Shown here: positions 1 through 5,191 of the stretch, piece by piece | How positions within the stretch are numbered: position 1 is the stretch's first letter | Layout of the letters: the number at the start of each line of letters is the position of its first letter | DNA from: Anaerolineales bacterium | GTDB taxonomy: Bacteria; Chloroflexota; Anaerolineae; Epilineales; JAANWY01 | Assembly: GCA_018263655.1 (NCBI GenBank) | Contig: JAANWY010000167.1 | Location: forward strand, 1 to 5,736 | Reading direction: 5' to 3' | DNA length: 5,736 nt | Translations under genes and position numbers: made by a program | Notes under the pieces: model-generated | The model's database searches: none | What the model saw: only the letters and a program-made list of their open reading frames with translations | Told to the model about the DNA's origin: nothing

Positions 1-50
1 TTCATTCGATGGCTCAATCGATGGCCGCCAGGCCCAGGAGCGACGCATGA
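1..50 (+). CDS. Last codons of an upstream gene (possibly hemC), partial
   Basis: Frame 3 is open from the left edge and ends at TGA 48-50, overlapping the hemD ATG (47-49) in the classic ATGA arrangement of translationally coupled genes. Only about 15 residues are visible (ending ARPRSDA), too few to identify the family. The usual partner before hemD is hemC, hydroxymethylbilane synthase, and an Ala-rich helical tail is compatible with a HemC C-terminus, but that is inferred from context. The hemD frame is also open to the left edge, so a longer hemD or a HemC-HemD fusion cannot be formally excluded. Confidence 0.3.
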   Translation, partial: HSMAQSMAARPRSDA

Positions 51-814
51 CGGACCAACCCCTCGCCGGCAAGCGCGTCCTCGTGACCCGCCCACCGTAC
101 CAGGCCGGCTCTTTCTCCGACAAACTGCGCGCGCTGGGCGCCGAGCCCGTCGAATTCCCGACCATCGGTATCGCGCCGGCCGAGGACACCGGCCCGCTGG
201 ATGAGGCCATCGCCGAGATCAAGAGTTACAACTGGGTGATCTTCACCAGCACCAACGCTGTCGCACCGTTCTGGAAAAGACTCAAGGCCGCCGGCAAGGA
301 CGCCCGCGCCCTCCACAACGCCCGCCTCGGCGCCATCGGCCCTAAGACTGCCGCCAAGCTAGAGACCATCGGCCTGCTGGCCGACTTCATGCCCGACACC
401 TATGTGGCTGAAGCCATCGTGGACCAAATCGGCGACGTGAGGGGGCAGCGCATTCTGTTGCCGCGCTCGCACATCGCGCGCGCCGCGCTGGTCGAGGGAC
501 TGGAAGCGAAAGGCGCTGACGTAGACGAGGTGACAGCCTACCGCACCGTCGCTGGCGATCCGTCGGACGAAGCCTGGCAGCGACTGCACGCCGGCCAGAT
601 CGACGTCGCCACGTTCACTGCGTCGTCTACGGTGCGCAATTTCATCGAGATGCTCGATGGCGACGATGTTGGCCCGATCCTCGACACTGCAACCGTCGCC
701 TGCATCGGCCCCATCACCGCCGGCACCGCCCGCGAGCACGGCATTCGGATCGATATTGTGGCTGAAGAACATACGATTGATGGATTGATTGAGGCAATCA
801 TTCGCAATAGGTGA
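47..814 (+). CDS. hemD: Uroporphyrinogen-III synthase (HemD)
   Basis: The 255-residue product, a usual length for the family, cyclises hydroxymethylbilane with inversion of ring D to give uroporphyrinogen III in the cytoplasm. Seen in the sequence: an N-terminal LAGKRVLVTRPP strand, then NWVIFTSTNAVAPFW (about residues 63-77), the hinge segment IGPKTAAKLETIG, LLPRS followed by the second alpha/beta lobe, VTAYRTV with the family's conserved tyrosine at about residue 165, FTASSTVRNF, and the C-terminal CIGPITAGTAREHG. These are the landmarks of the two-lobed HemD fold, whose sequence is otherwise poorly conserved. The ATG at 47 is preceded by AGGAG at 36-40 with 6-nt spacing, and it overlaps the stop of the preceding frame, which supports this start. 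The gene opens the visible haem cluster, and its stop is followed at once by a repeat tract before hemB. No odd features within the coding region. Confidence 0.93.
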   Translation: MTDQPLAGKRVLVTRPPYQAGSFSDKLRALGAEPVEFPTIGIAPAEDTGPLDEAIAEIKSYNWVIFTSTNAVAPFWKRLKAAGKDARALHNARLGAIGPKTAAKLETIGLLADFMPDTYVAEAIVDQIGDVRGQRILLPRSHIARAALVEGLEAKGADVDEVTAYRTVAGDPSDEAWQRLHAGQIDVATFTASSTVRNFIEMLDGDDVGPILDTATVACIGPITAGTAREHGIRIDIVAEEHTIDGLIEAIIRNR

Positions 815-878
815 TTCGTCTTACCTCTTGCGTGTTGCGTCTTACGTCTTGGGCTTCGTGCACACGCAAGACGCAAGA
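815..878. repeat. Heptanucleotide tandem repeat with inverted partner, hemD-hemB spacer
   Basis: Directly after the hemD stop come 7-nt units in register: TTACCTC (821-827), TTGCGTG (828-834), TTGCGTC (835-841), TTACGTC (842-848), then a decayed TTGGGCT (849-855). The complement of the same unit appears twice at 862-878. Positions 826-842 and 862-878 can pair over 17 positions with 2 mismatches around a 19-nt loop. The tract fills most of the 88-nt spacer, so any hemD-hemB cotranscript would carry this hairpin just ahead of the hemB ribosome binding site. Heptamer arrays of this kind are known in cyanobacteria and, from memory, occur in Chloroflexota; function is unknown. Confidence 0.75.
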
Positions 879-887
879 TACAACCCC

Positions 888-892
888 AAGGA
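888..892 (+). promoter_or_regulatory. Ribosome binding site of hemB
   Basis: AAGGA lies 10 nt before the ATG at 903. It decides the hemB start: the same frame is open further upstream to a TTG at 789, but that extension would overlap hemD, translate the repeat tract and add 38 residues with no family counterpart. Confidence 0.7.
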
Positions 893-902
893 CTGCGAAC
901 AT

Positions 903-1901
903 ATGACTGAAATCTTACCACACAGAGCAGACCTAATCCACCGCCCCCGCCGGCTCCGCCGCACGCCGGCCATTCGGCGCATGGTGCGCGAGACCAGCCT
1001 ATCGACCGACGACCTCATTTACCCGCTGTTCGTCCGGCACGGCCACGACGTCCAGCTCGAGATCCCGTCGATGCCTGGCCAGTATCAGTGGTCGATTGAC
1101 CGGCTGCCGGGCGAGGTCGGGACCGCCGCTGAGTTAGGCATACCGGCCGTGATCCCCTTCGGCATTCCGGCCACAAAGGACAGCATCGGCAGCGAGAACT
1201 TTGCTTCCGACGGCATTGTGCAGCAGGCGATCCGCGCTATCAAGGATGCGGTGCCCGAGTTGGTCGTCATCACCGACGTCTGCATGTGCGAGTACACCGA
1301 CCATGGCCACTGCGGCATCGTCGAGAACGGTCGCATCTTGAACGATCCGACCCTGGAGGTTCTGGGGCGGGTAGCCGTCTCCCATGCCGAAGCCGGCGCC
1401 GACATGGTGGCGCCCAGCGGGATGATGGACGGCATGGTGGCCGCCATCCGCCAGGCGCTGGACGAAGCCGGCTTCCCCGAAGTTGGGATTCTGTCCTACG
1501 CGGCCAAGTACGCCTCGTCCTTCTATGGGCCTTTTCGGGATGCGGCCGAGGGCGCGCCCAAGTTCGGTGATCGCAAGAGCCATCAAATGGATCCCGCCAA
1601 CGTCCGCGAGGCGGTCCGCGAGGTGGCGCTCGATATCGCAGAGGGCGCCGACATCCTGATGGTGAAGCCGGCCCTCCCCTATCTAGACGTAATTCGCGTC
1701 GTGCATGACAATTTCGACCTACCGCTGGCCGCCTACAACGTGAGCGGCGAGTACGCGATGATCAAAGCGGCGGCACAGAATGGTTGGCTTGATGAACGAG
1801 GTGTAGTGCTGGAAGCACTGACCAGCATGAAGCGGGCCGGCGCCGATCTGATCTTGACGTATTTTGCCAAGGAGGCTGCTGAATGGCTGATGAACGCATA
1901 A
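903..1901 (+). CDS. hemB: Porphobilinogen synthase (delta-aminolevulinate dehydratase, HemB)
   Basis: The 332-residue product condenses two 5-aminolevulinate molecules into porphobilinogen, the first common tetrapyrrole precursor, in the cytoplasm. It is a TIM-barrel protein of standard length. The Schiff-base lysine is K255 in ILMVKPALPYLD; the second active-site lysine is K202 in YAAKYASSFYGPF. The metal site is the cysteine-rich form DVCMCEYTDHGHCG with C127, C129 and C137, which by family knowledge marks a zinc-dependent enzyme rather than the aspartate-rich magnesium type. The RRTPAIRRMVRET N-terminal arm and the HQMDPANVREA segment are also typical. The start at 903 is chosen over a TTG at 789 because of its ribosome binding site and because the upstream codons are repeat DNA. 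The last 19 nt overlap hemQ, implying translational coupling. Confidence 0.97.
   Translation: MTEILPHRADLIHRPRRLRRTPAIRRMVRETSLSTDDLIYPLFVRHGHDVQLEIPSMPGQYQWSIDRLPGEVGTAAELGIPAVIPFGIPATKDSIGSENFASDGIVQQAIRAIKDAVPELVVITDVCMCEYTDHGHCGIVENGRILNDPTLEVLGRVAVSHAEAGADMVAPSGMMDGMVAAIRQALDEAGFPEVGILSYAAKYASSFYGPFRDAAEGAPKFGDRKSHQMDPANVREAVREVALDIAEGADILMVKPALPYLDVIRVVHDNFDLPLAAYNVSGEYAMIKAAAQNGWLDERGVVLEALTSMKRAGADLILTYFAKEAAEWLMNA
1869..1875 (+). promoter_or_regulatory. Strong ribosome binding site of hemQ inside hemB
   Basis: AAGGAGG lies within the last codons of hemB, 7 nt before the hemQ ATG at 1883. It is the closest match to the anti-Shine-Dalgarno sequence in the window, fixes the hemQ start, and shows that hemQ is read from the hemB transcript. 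Confidence 0.85.
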
Positions 1902-2572
1902 GAACCCTGAATCATTTCTCCCTGTTTTCGTTCAAAGACGCGTATTGGACGCTGTCTTCAAGCGAACGTCACGAGGCTGGTGAGGGTTGGTTAGCCGGCT
2001 TGCGTGAAGCTGCCAAGCGCACCGATTTGTATCAGACTTTCCCAGCCCGCGACAGCGGCGATATTCTGGTATGGAGTGCGCTGCCGGCTGAGGAGAACTG
2101 CGATGCATCCAACTTCTTCCAACGCTACGCCCGTGCCGTCAATCCCCATCGGCAGTACCTGCACTCGGAACTGACGCTGTGGGGTTTCACCAAGCCCTCG
2201 ATCTACTCGCGCGGCCGCTCGGCCCAGGAAATCGATCCCTTCGCCGCAGAGCGAAAGACGTACTTCATCGCCTATCCTTTTGTGAAAACCATCGAGTGGT
2301 ATCTGATGAGCCGCGACGCGCGCCAGGGCATGATGAACGAGCACATTCGCATGGGCCACCAGCACCCCGAGATCACCCAGCTTCTGCTGTACTCTTTTGG
2401 CTTGCAAGATCAGGAGTTCATCGTCTGCTACGAGACCGAGGATCTGGTCGATTTCTCAGACTTGGTGATGGAACTGCGCAGCAGCGAAGCGCGGCGCTAC
2501 ACCAAGCGCGATACGCCCATCGTCACGGCCGTTCACCATCCGGCGGAGGAGACACTGGCGCTGTTCCAGTAA
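1883..2572 (+). CDS. hemQ: Coproheme decarboxylase / HemQ, chlorite dismutase-like family
   Basis: The 229-residue protein belongs to the HemQ (ChdC) branch of the chlorite dismutase superfamily, which oxidatively decarboxylates two propionates of coproheme III to give haem b. Seen: the ferredoxin-like beta strands of the N-terminal half (LNHFSLFSFKDAYW), then IAYPFVKTIEWYLM with the expected catalytic tyrosine at Y131 and a basic residue at K135, the proximal haem ligand H154 in MMNEHIRMGH, Q166 in EITQ, and the MELRSSEARRYT helix near the C terminus. By recalled alignment, Y131 and H154 match Listeria Y147 and H174, with a loop about four residues shorter. YPF and the short loop before EWYL resemble actinobacterial enzymes, but I see no histidine at the place of their distal His. 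It overlaps hemB and is followed by a repeat-filled spacer before hemE. A true chlorite dismutase is unlikely given this context. Confidence 0.92.
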   Translation: MADERIRTLNHFSLFSFKDAYWTLSSSERHEAGEGWLAGLREAAKRTDLYQTFPARDSGDILVWSALPAEENCDASNFFQRYARAVNPHRQYLHSELTLWGFTKPSIYSRGRSAQEIDPFAAERKTYFIAYPFVKTIEWYLMSRDARQGMMNEHIRMGHQHPEITQLLLYSFGLQDQEFIVCYETEDLVDFSDLVMELRSSEARRYTKRDTPIVTAVHHPAEETLALFQ

Positions 2573-2622
2573 ACAGTCATCGGGGCTGGCCTTGTTTACT
2601 GGTATCCGTTCAGATAGTGGGG

Positions 2623-2719
2623 ACCCTTGCGAAGGTTTGCCAATCGCATTCGGGTCGAGGTGCCCCTCGCCAGTCGAAAATTGGGCTCTTGTCAAGGCTA
2701 CTCCAACCTTCGCAAGGGT
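2623..2719. repeat. 97-nt inverted-repeat element between hemQ and hemE
   Basis: ACCCTTGCGAAGGTT at 2623-2637 is matched by its exact reverse complement at 2705-2719, giving perfect 15-bp ends. Each arm is itself nearly palindromic around GCG. Between them are smaller nested pairings: GCCAAT (2639-2644) with ATTGGGC (2680-2686), TTCG with CGAA, and a tight hairpin CGAGG-TGCC-CCTCG (2656-2669). There is no convincing reading frame. The element occupies the middle of the 248-nt hemQ-hemE spacer; the remainder shows nothing else recognisable apart from the hemE ribosome binding site. It may be a miniature mobile element or a long structured RNA region; it is unrelated in sequence to the TTAG palindromes later in the window. 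Confidence 0.75.
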
Positions 2720-2804
2720 AGCAGAACGTTCCAAGCTCAACATCTGTTCACCTGGACAATTGATCCGTGAGATCAGGCAGCTCTTGGCGGCTGGTCTAAG
2801 AAGC

Positions 2805-2813
2805 GAGGAAGGA
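2805..2813 (+). promoter_or_regulatory. Ribosome binding site of hemE (supports a GTG start)
   Basis: GAGGAAGGA ends 7 nt before the GTG at 2821. An in-frame TAA at 2797-2799 rules out a longer reading frame, and the next ATG lies inside the conserved substrate-binding loop, so this site and the GTG define the start. Confidence 0.8.
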
Positions 2814-2820
2814 TAATCTC

Positions 2821-3861
2821 GTGTCTCACCGCTTTCTCCGCGCCTGCCGGCGCGAACCCGTAGACTGCACGCCCGTGTGGTTCATGCGCCAGGCCGGCCG
2901 CTACATGGCCGAATATCGTAAACTGCGCGAGAAACACTCGATCCTGGAGGTCGTCAAGACGCCGGAGCTGGCCGTCGAGGTGACGCTGCAGCCCATCAAC
3001 GCCTTCGATCTGGACGCGGCCATCATCTTCGCCGACATCCTGCCGCCGCTGGAGGGGATGGGGCTTGAGCTGGAGTTCGTCAAGGGCAAAGGTCCCGTCA
3101 TCCACAATCCGATACGCACGCCGGCCGACGTGGAGGCGCTGCGTGTGCCATCAGCCGAAGAGACCGTGGGCTTCACACTGGACGCCATCCGGCTGGCGCG
3201 CCGCGAGCTCGACGGCAAAGTGCCCCTCATCGGATTCTCCGGCGCGCCGTTCACGCTGGCCAGCTACGCCATCGAAGGCGGATCGTCGCGCCACTACAAG
3301 CTAGCGAAGGGCCTCATGCTGGAGCATCCGGGCGCCTGGCACACGCTGATGGACAAGCTAGCACAGCTCATCGGTGACTACTTGCGGGGTCAGGCCGAAG
3401 CCGGCGCCCAGGCACTACAGCTCTTCGATTCCTGGGTCGGCGCCCTCAGCCCGAACGACTACCGCGAGTACGTGCTACCCTACTCGAAGCAAGTGATCAA
3501 GCAAGCGCAGAGCGCCGGCGTGCCCGTCATCCATTTTGGCACAAACACCAACGGCATGCTGGAGCTCTTAAGGGAAGCCGGCGGTGACGTCATCGGCGTC
3601 GACTGGCGCATCCACCTGGACGACGCGTGGCGCCGGCTGGGCGACGATGTGGCGATTCAGGGCAACCTGGACCCCGTCATGCTGTTCGCCCCCATCCCCG
3701 AGATCGAGCGCCGTGCCGCCGACATTCTGCAGAGAGCCGGCAACCGCCCGGGCCACATCTTCAACCTGGGTCACGGTATCCTGCCGGAGACACCGGTGGA
3801 GCACGTGGCCGCCTTGGCCGACTTTGTACATCAGTGGCCAGGTAGTCGAGTAGTCGAATAG
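2821..3861 (+). CDS. hemE: Uroporphyrinogen decarboxylase (HemE)
   Basis: The 346-residue enzyme removes four acetate carboxyl groups from uroporphyrinogen III to give coproporphyrinogen III, without a cofactor, in the cytoplasm. It is a TIM-barrel protein of normal length. Seen: the signature PVWFMRQAGRYMAEYRKLR with the binding arginine R23, the catalytic-site aspartate D72 in FADILPPLEGMG, Y149 in FTLASYAIEGGSSRHY, and H318 in FNLGHGILPETPVEHV, matching the residues known in human and bacterial enzymes. Translation begins at GTG, justified by an upstream in-frame stop and a good ribosome binding site. The last six residues (GSRVVE) and the stop are encoded by an 8-nt tandem array, so the C-terminal tail looks repeat-derived; the conserved core is complete before it. 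Downstream, a palindromic element separates it from hemH. Confidence 0.97.
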   Translation: MSHRFLRACRREPVDCTPVWFMRQAGRYMAEYRKLREKHSILEVVKTPELAVEVTLQPINAFDLDAAIIFADILPPLEGMGLELEFVKGKGPVIHNPIRTPADVEALRVPSAEETVGFTLDAIRLARRELDGKVPLIGFSGAPFTLASYAIEGGSSRHYKLAKGLMLEHPGAWHTLMDKLAQLIGDYLRGQAEAGAQALQLFDSWVGALSPNDYREYVLPYSKQVIKQAQSAGVPVIHFGTNTNGMLELLREAGGDVIGVDWRIHLDDAWRRLGDDVAIQGNLDPVMLFAPIPEIERRAADILQRAGNRPGHIFNLGHGILPETPVEHVAALADFVHQWPGSRVVE

Positions 3862-3967
3862 TCAATTAGGGACTTCCAGGGAAATAAACCTCCCAAAAAT
3901 GGCCCATTTCCCTCATAAATCTTTGGGTCTTTGGGAGGTTTTAAATTCTGGAATCCCCTTAGTCGAC
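3843..3967. repeat. 8-nt TAGTCGAN tandem array, interrupted by a palindromic element
   Basis: Units TAGTCGAG (3843-3850), TAGTCGAA (3851-3858) and TAGTCAAT (3859-3866) cover the last hemE codons and its stop. After the 97-nt element the array resumes in phase with TAGTCGAC at 3960-3967, then a degenerate CGTCGATTAG. This fits a once continuous array of at least four units, split by an insertion. Confidence 0.7.
3866..3962. mobile_element. MITE-like palindromic element, copy 1, flanked by TTAG
   Basis: An 89-nt core (3870-3958) lies between two TTAG tetranucleotides. The ends are imperfect inverted repeats (GGACTTCCAG against GGGGATTCCAG read on the opposite strand), and an inner stem pairs ACCTCCCAAA with TTTGGGAGGT. 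It is about 93% identical (90 of 97) to the copy at 5095-5191, is more AT-rich than the genes, and encodes no transposase, so it would have to be moved in trans. It fills the hemE-hemH spacer. The inner stem followed by TTTT on the + strand resembles an intrinsic terminator and could lower hemH transcription relative to hemE; this is inference. Confidence 0.8.
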
Positions 3968-3987
3968 CGTCGATTAGGAATTGAGCT

Positions 3988-4968
3988 ATGGGCAACGAAG
4001 AAATCCGAAATCCAAAGTACGCAGTACTCATGATGGCCTACGGCGGCCCTGATTCTCTAGACGACATCGAACCGTATCTACTTAATATCCGAGGCGGGCG
4101 AAAAACGCCGCCGGCGTTGGTCGAGGAAATTAGAGAACGCTACGCCGAAATCGGTGGGAAGTCGCCGCTGCTGGAGATCACACAAAAGCAGGCTGAAGCA
4201 CTCGATGAACGGCTCAACGGGTTGTCTGACGGACCCGAGTACCGCGTCTACGTCGGTATGCGGCACTGGGCGCCCTATATCAAGGATGCAGTGGCCCAGA
4301 TCGTCGCCGACAGCATCGACAAGGTGATCGGAATCTGTATGGCGCCCCATTATTCGCGCATGAGCATCGGCGCCTACATCCGGAAGGCCGAAGAAGCCCG
4401 CGAGGAATTGACACCTGAGCTAGACGTCGCCTACATCGAGAGCTGGCACGATCATCCGCTGTTTGTCCAGACGATTGCAAAGAACGTGAAAGACGCGCTG
4501 GGGAAGTTCTCGGCGGGTGCGGAAGACGTCAAAGTCATCTTCACGGCGCACAGCCTGCCGGCCGCCATCCCTTCGACAGGCTCAGGACAGCGCATGGAAG
4601 AGGGCGATCCTTACGATGCGCAACTCAAGGAGACAGCGCACCTGGTAGCCGCCCAACTCAACGACGTCGATTGGATGTTCTCATATCAGAGCGCCGGCGC
4701 CAGCGGCGCAGAGTGGCTCGGCCCACAGATCAAGGACGTCGTGGTCGAACTCGCTGAAGCCGGCAAGAAGAACCTCCTGGTCGTCCCCATCGGCTTCGTT
4801 GCTGATCACGTGGAGATTCTGTATGACATCGACATCGAAGCGCGCGGCTATGCCGAGCAGGCCGGCGCCCGCCTGGAGCGTACCGAGTCGATGAACGTTA
4901 TCCCGACTTTCATCGATGCGCTGGCCGACATCGTGCGGCAGCGCGTGCCAGTGACCAGTGAACAGTGA
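3988..4968 (+). CDS. hemH: Ferrochelatase, probably coproporphyrin III type (HemH/CpfC)
   Basis: The 326-residue product inserts ferrous iron into a porphyrin; because HemQ is encoded in the same cluster, coproporphyrin III is the likely substrate. Seen: LMMAYGGPDSLDDIEPYLLNIRGGRK, close to the Bacillus CpfC N terminus and including the tyrosine (Y18) matching its Y13; RYAEIGGKSPLLEITQKQA; APHYSRMSIGAYI; catalytic H188 in FTAHSLP; and catalytic E276 in GFVADHVEILYDID. No C-terminal cysteine cluster for an iron-sulphur centre and no membrane segment are visible, so a soluble monomer is expected. The ATG at 3988 follows AGGA (3976-3979) by 8 nt. Oddities: residues 5-9 come from a GAAATCC repeat, residues 195-201 (PSTGSGQ) look like an in-frame repeat insertion absent from typical relatives, and the stop lies inside a CAGTGAN array. 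Confidence 0.95.
   Translation: MGNEEIRNPKYAVLMMAYGGPDSLDDIEPYLLNIRGGRKTPPALVEEIRERYAEIGGKSPLLEITQKQAEALDERLNGLSDGPEYRVYVGMRHWAPYIKDAVAQIVADSIDKVIGICMAPHYSRMSIGAYIRKAEEAREELTPELDVAYIESWHDHPLFVQTIAKNVKDALGKFSAGAEDVKVIFTAHSLPAAIPSTGSGQRMEEGDPYDAQLKETAHLVAAQLNDVDWMFSYQSAGASGAEWLGPQIKDVVVELAEAGKKNLLVVPIGFVADHVEILYDIDIEARGYAEQAGARLERTESMNVIPTFIDALADIVRQRVPVTSEQ
4000..4013. repeat. Two GAAATCC heptamers at the hemH 5' end
   Basis: GAAATCC occurs at 4000-4006 and again at 4007-4013, encoding part of EEIRNP ahead of the conserved ferrochelatase core, which begins near residue 11. Two copies alone could be chance; with the three other short tandem families in this window, they look like a remnant of a longer heptamer tract. 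Confidence 0.45.
4569..4591. repeat. Short dispersed-type repeat inserted in frame in hemH
   Basis: The core at 4570-4590 is 21 nt and encodes PSTGSGQ. It resembles a short repeat (complement ending CTGTCGAAGG) that I recall from many environmental bacterial genomes, usually outside genes. Here it falls between AHSLPAAI and RMEEGDPY, where other ferrochelatases run almost directly from SLPE-K/R-I to a short acidic stretch and GDPY. Being a multiple of three, it keeps the frame. Only one copy is in the window, so its dispersed nature rests on recall. Confidence 0.65.
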
Positions 4969-4990
4969 GCAGTATTCAGTGATCAGCAGC
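4949..4990. repeat. Heptanucleotide CAGTGAN tandem array at the hemH 3' end
   Basis: Six units in register: CAGTGAC (4949), CAGTGAA (4956), CAGTGAG (4963), CAGTATT (4970), CAGTGAT (4977) and a decayed CAGCAGC (4984). The first three overlap the last codons of hemH and supply its TGA stop (4966-4968); the rest is intergenic. After it, the spacer to the MttB-like gene (4969-5262, 294 nt) holds only a short hairpin and the second palindromic element. Confidence 0.8.
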
Positions 4991-5036
4991 AATTCCCGCT
5001 GTGTGGATTGCTCTCTTTGGCATGCCGTTCTGATTT

Positions 5037-5060
5037 GGTGGCGGATTTCAGTTCGCCACC
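5037..5060. other. Short hairpin in the convergent spacer
   Basis: GGTGGCG (5037-5043) and CGCCACC (5054-5060) pair perfectly, and two more pairs (one G-T) extend the stem to 9 bp over a 6-nt loop. It lies between two converging genes where a bidirectional terminator would be useful, but neither strand has a T-run after the stem, so it is not a clear intrinsic terminator. Confidence 0.4.
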
Positions 5061-5094
5061 GTCAACCGGCACTTTATCGTGAGAATCAATGCGC

Positions 5095-5191
5095 TTAGGG
5101 ACTTCCAGGGAAATAAACCTCCCAAAAACGGCCTATTTCCCCCGGAAATCTTTAGGTTTTTGGGAGGTTTTAAATTCTGGAATCCCCTTAG
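5095..5191. mobile_element. MITE-like palindromic element, copy 2, flanked by TTAG
   Basis: Same length and structure as the copy at 3866-3962, in the same orientation, with an 89-nt core (5099-5187) between TTAG tetranucleotides. Seven substitutions separate the copies. This copy has the better fold: an apical ATTTCC-CCC-GGAAAT hairpin, CCT pairing with AGG below it, and an uninterrupted CCCAAAAA/TTTTTGGG stem. Just outside the TTAGs, ATCAATGCGC (5085-5094) and GCGTATTAAT (5192-5201) are also complementary, with one mismatch and one G-T pair, so the element sits in the middle of a separate inverted repeat. No transposase is encoded. Confidence 0.8.

Noticed and set aside
1..46. HemC-HemD fusion, since the hemD frame is open to the left edge
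   Set aside because: A ribosome binding site at 36-40 and the ATGA overlap with another frame favour a separate hemD start; only 46 nt are available to judge.
789..902. A 38-residue N-terminal extension of HemB starting at TTG 789
   Set aside because: It overlaps hemD, translates the heptamer repeat tract and has no family counterpart; the ATG at 903 has a ribosome binding site and gives the standard length.
2573..2622. Promoter for hemE in the hemQ-hemE spacer
   Set aside because: A TTGTTT-like and a GATAGT-like hexamer exist, but the spacing is short and the matches weak in unknown sigma-factor context.
2179..2721. 180-residue frame overlapping hemQ in another phase
   Set aside because: Arg/His/Gly-rich composition typical of an out-of-phase reading of GC-rich DNA; hemQ explains the region.
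2592..2816. 74-residue frame between hemQ and hemE
   Set aside because: Most of it is the inverted-repeat element, it has no recognisable domain or good ribosome binding site, and it ends at the hemE ribosome binding site.
3831..4031. Minus-strand reading frame across copy 1 of the palindromic element (contains RGFQNLKPPK)
   Set aside because: It is the translation of the repeat. A nearly identical peptide arises from copy 2, so the resemblance reflects the element and not a gene family.
5037..5060. Intrinsic terminator for hemH or the MttB-like gene
   Set aside because: The stem is good but no T-tract follows on either strand, so it is listed only as a hairpin.
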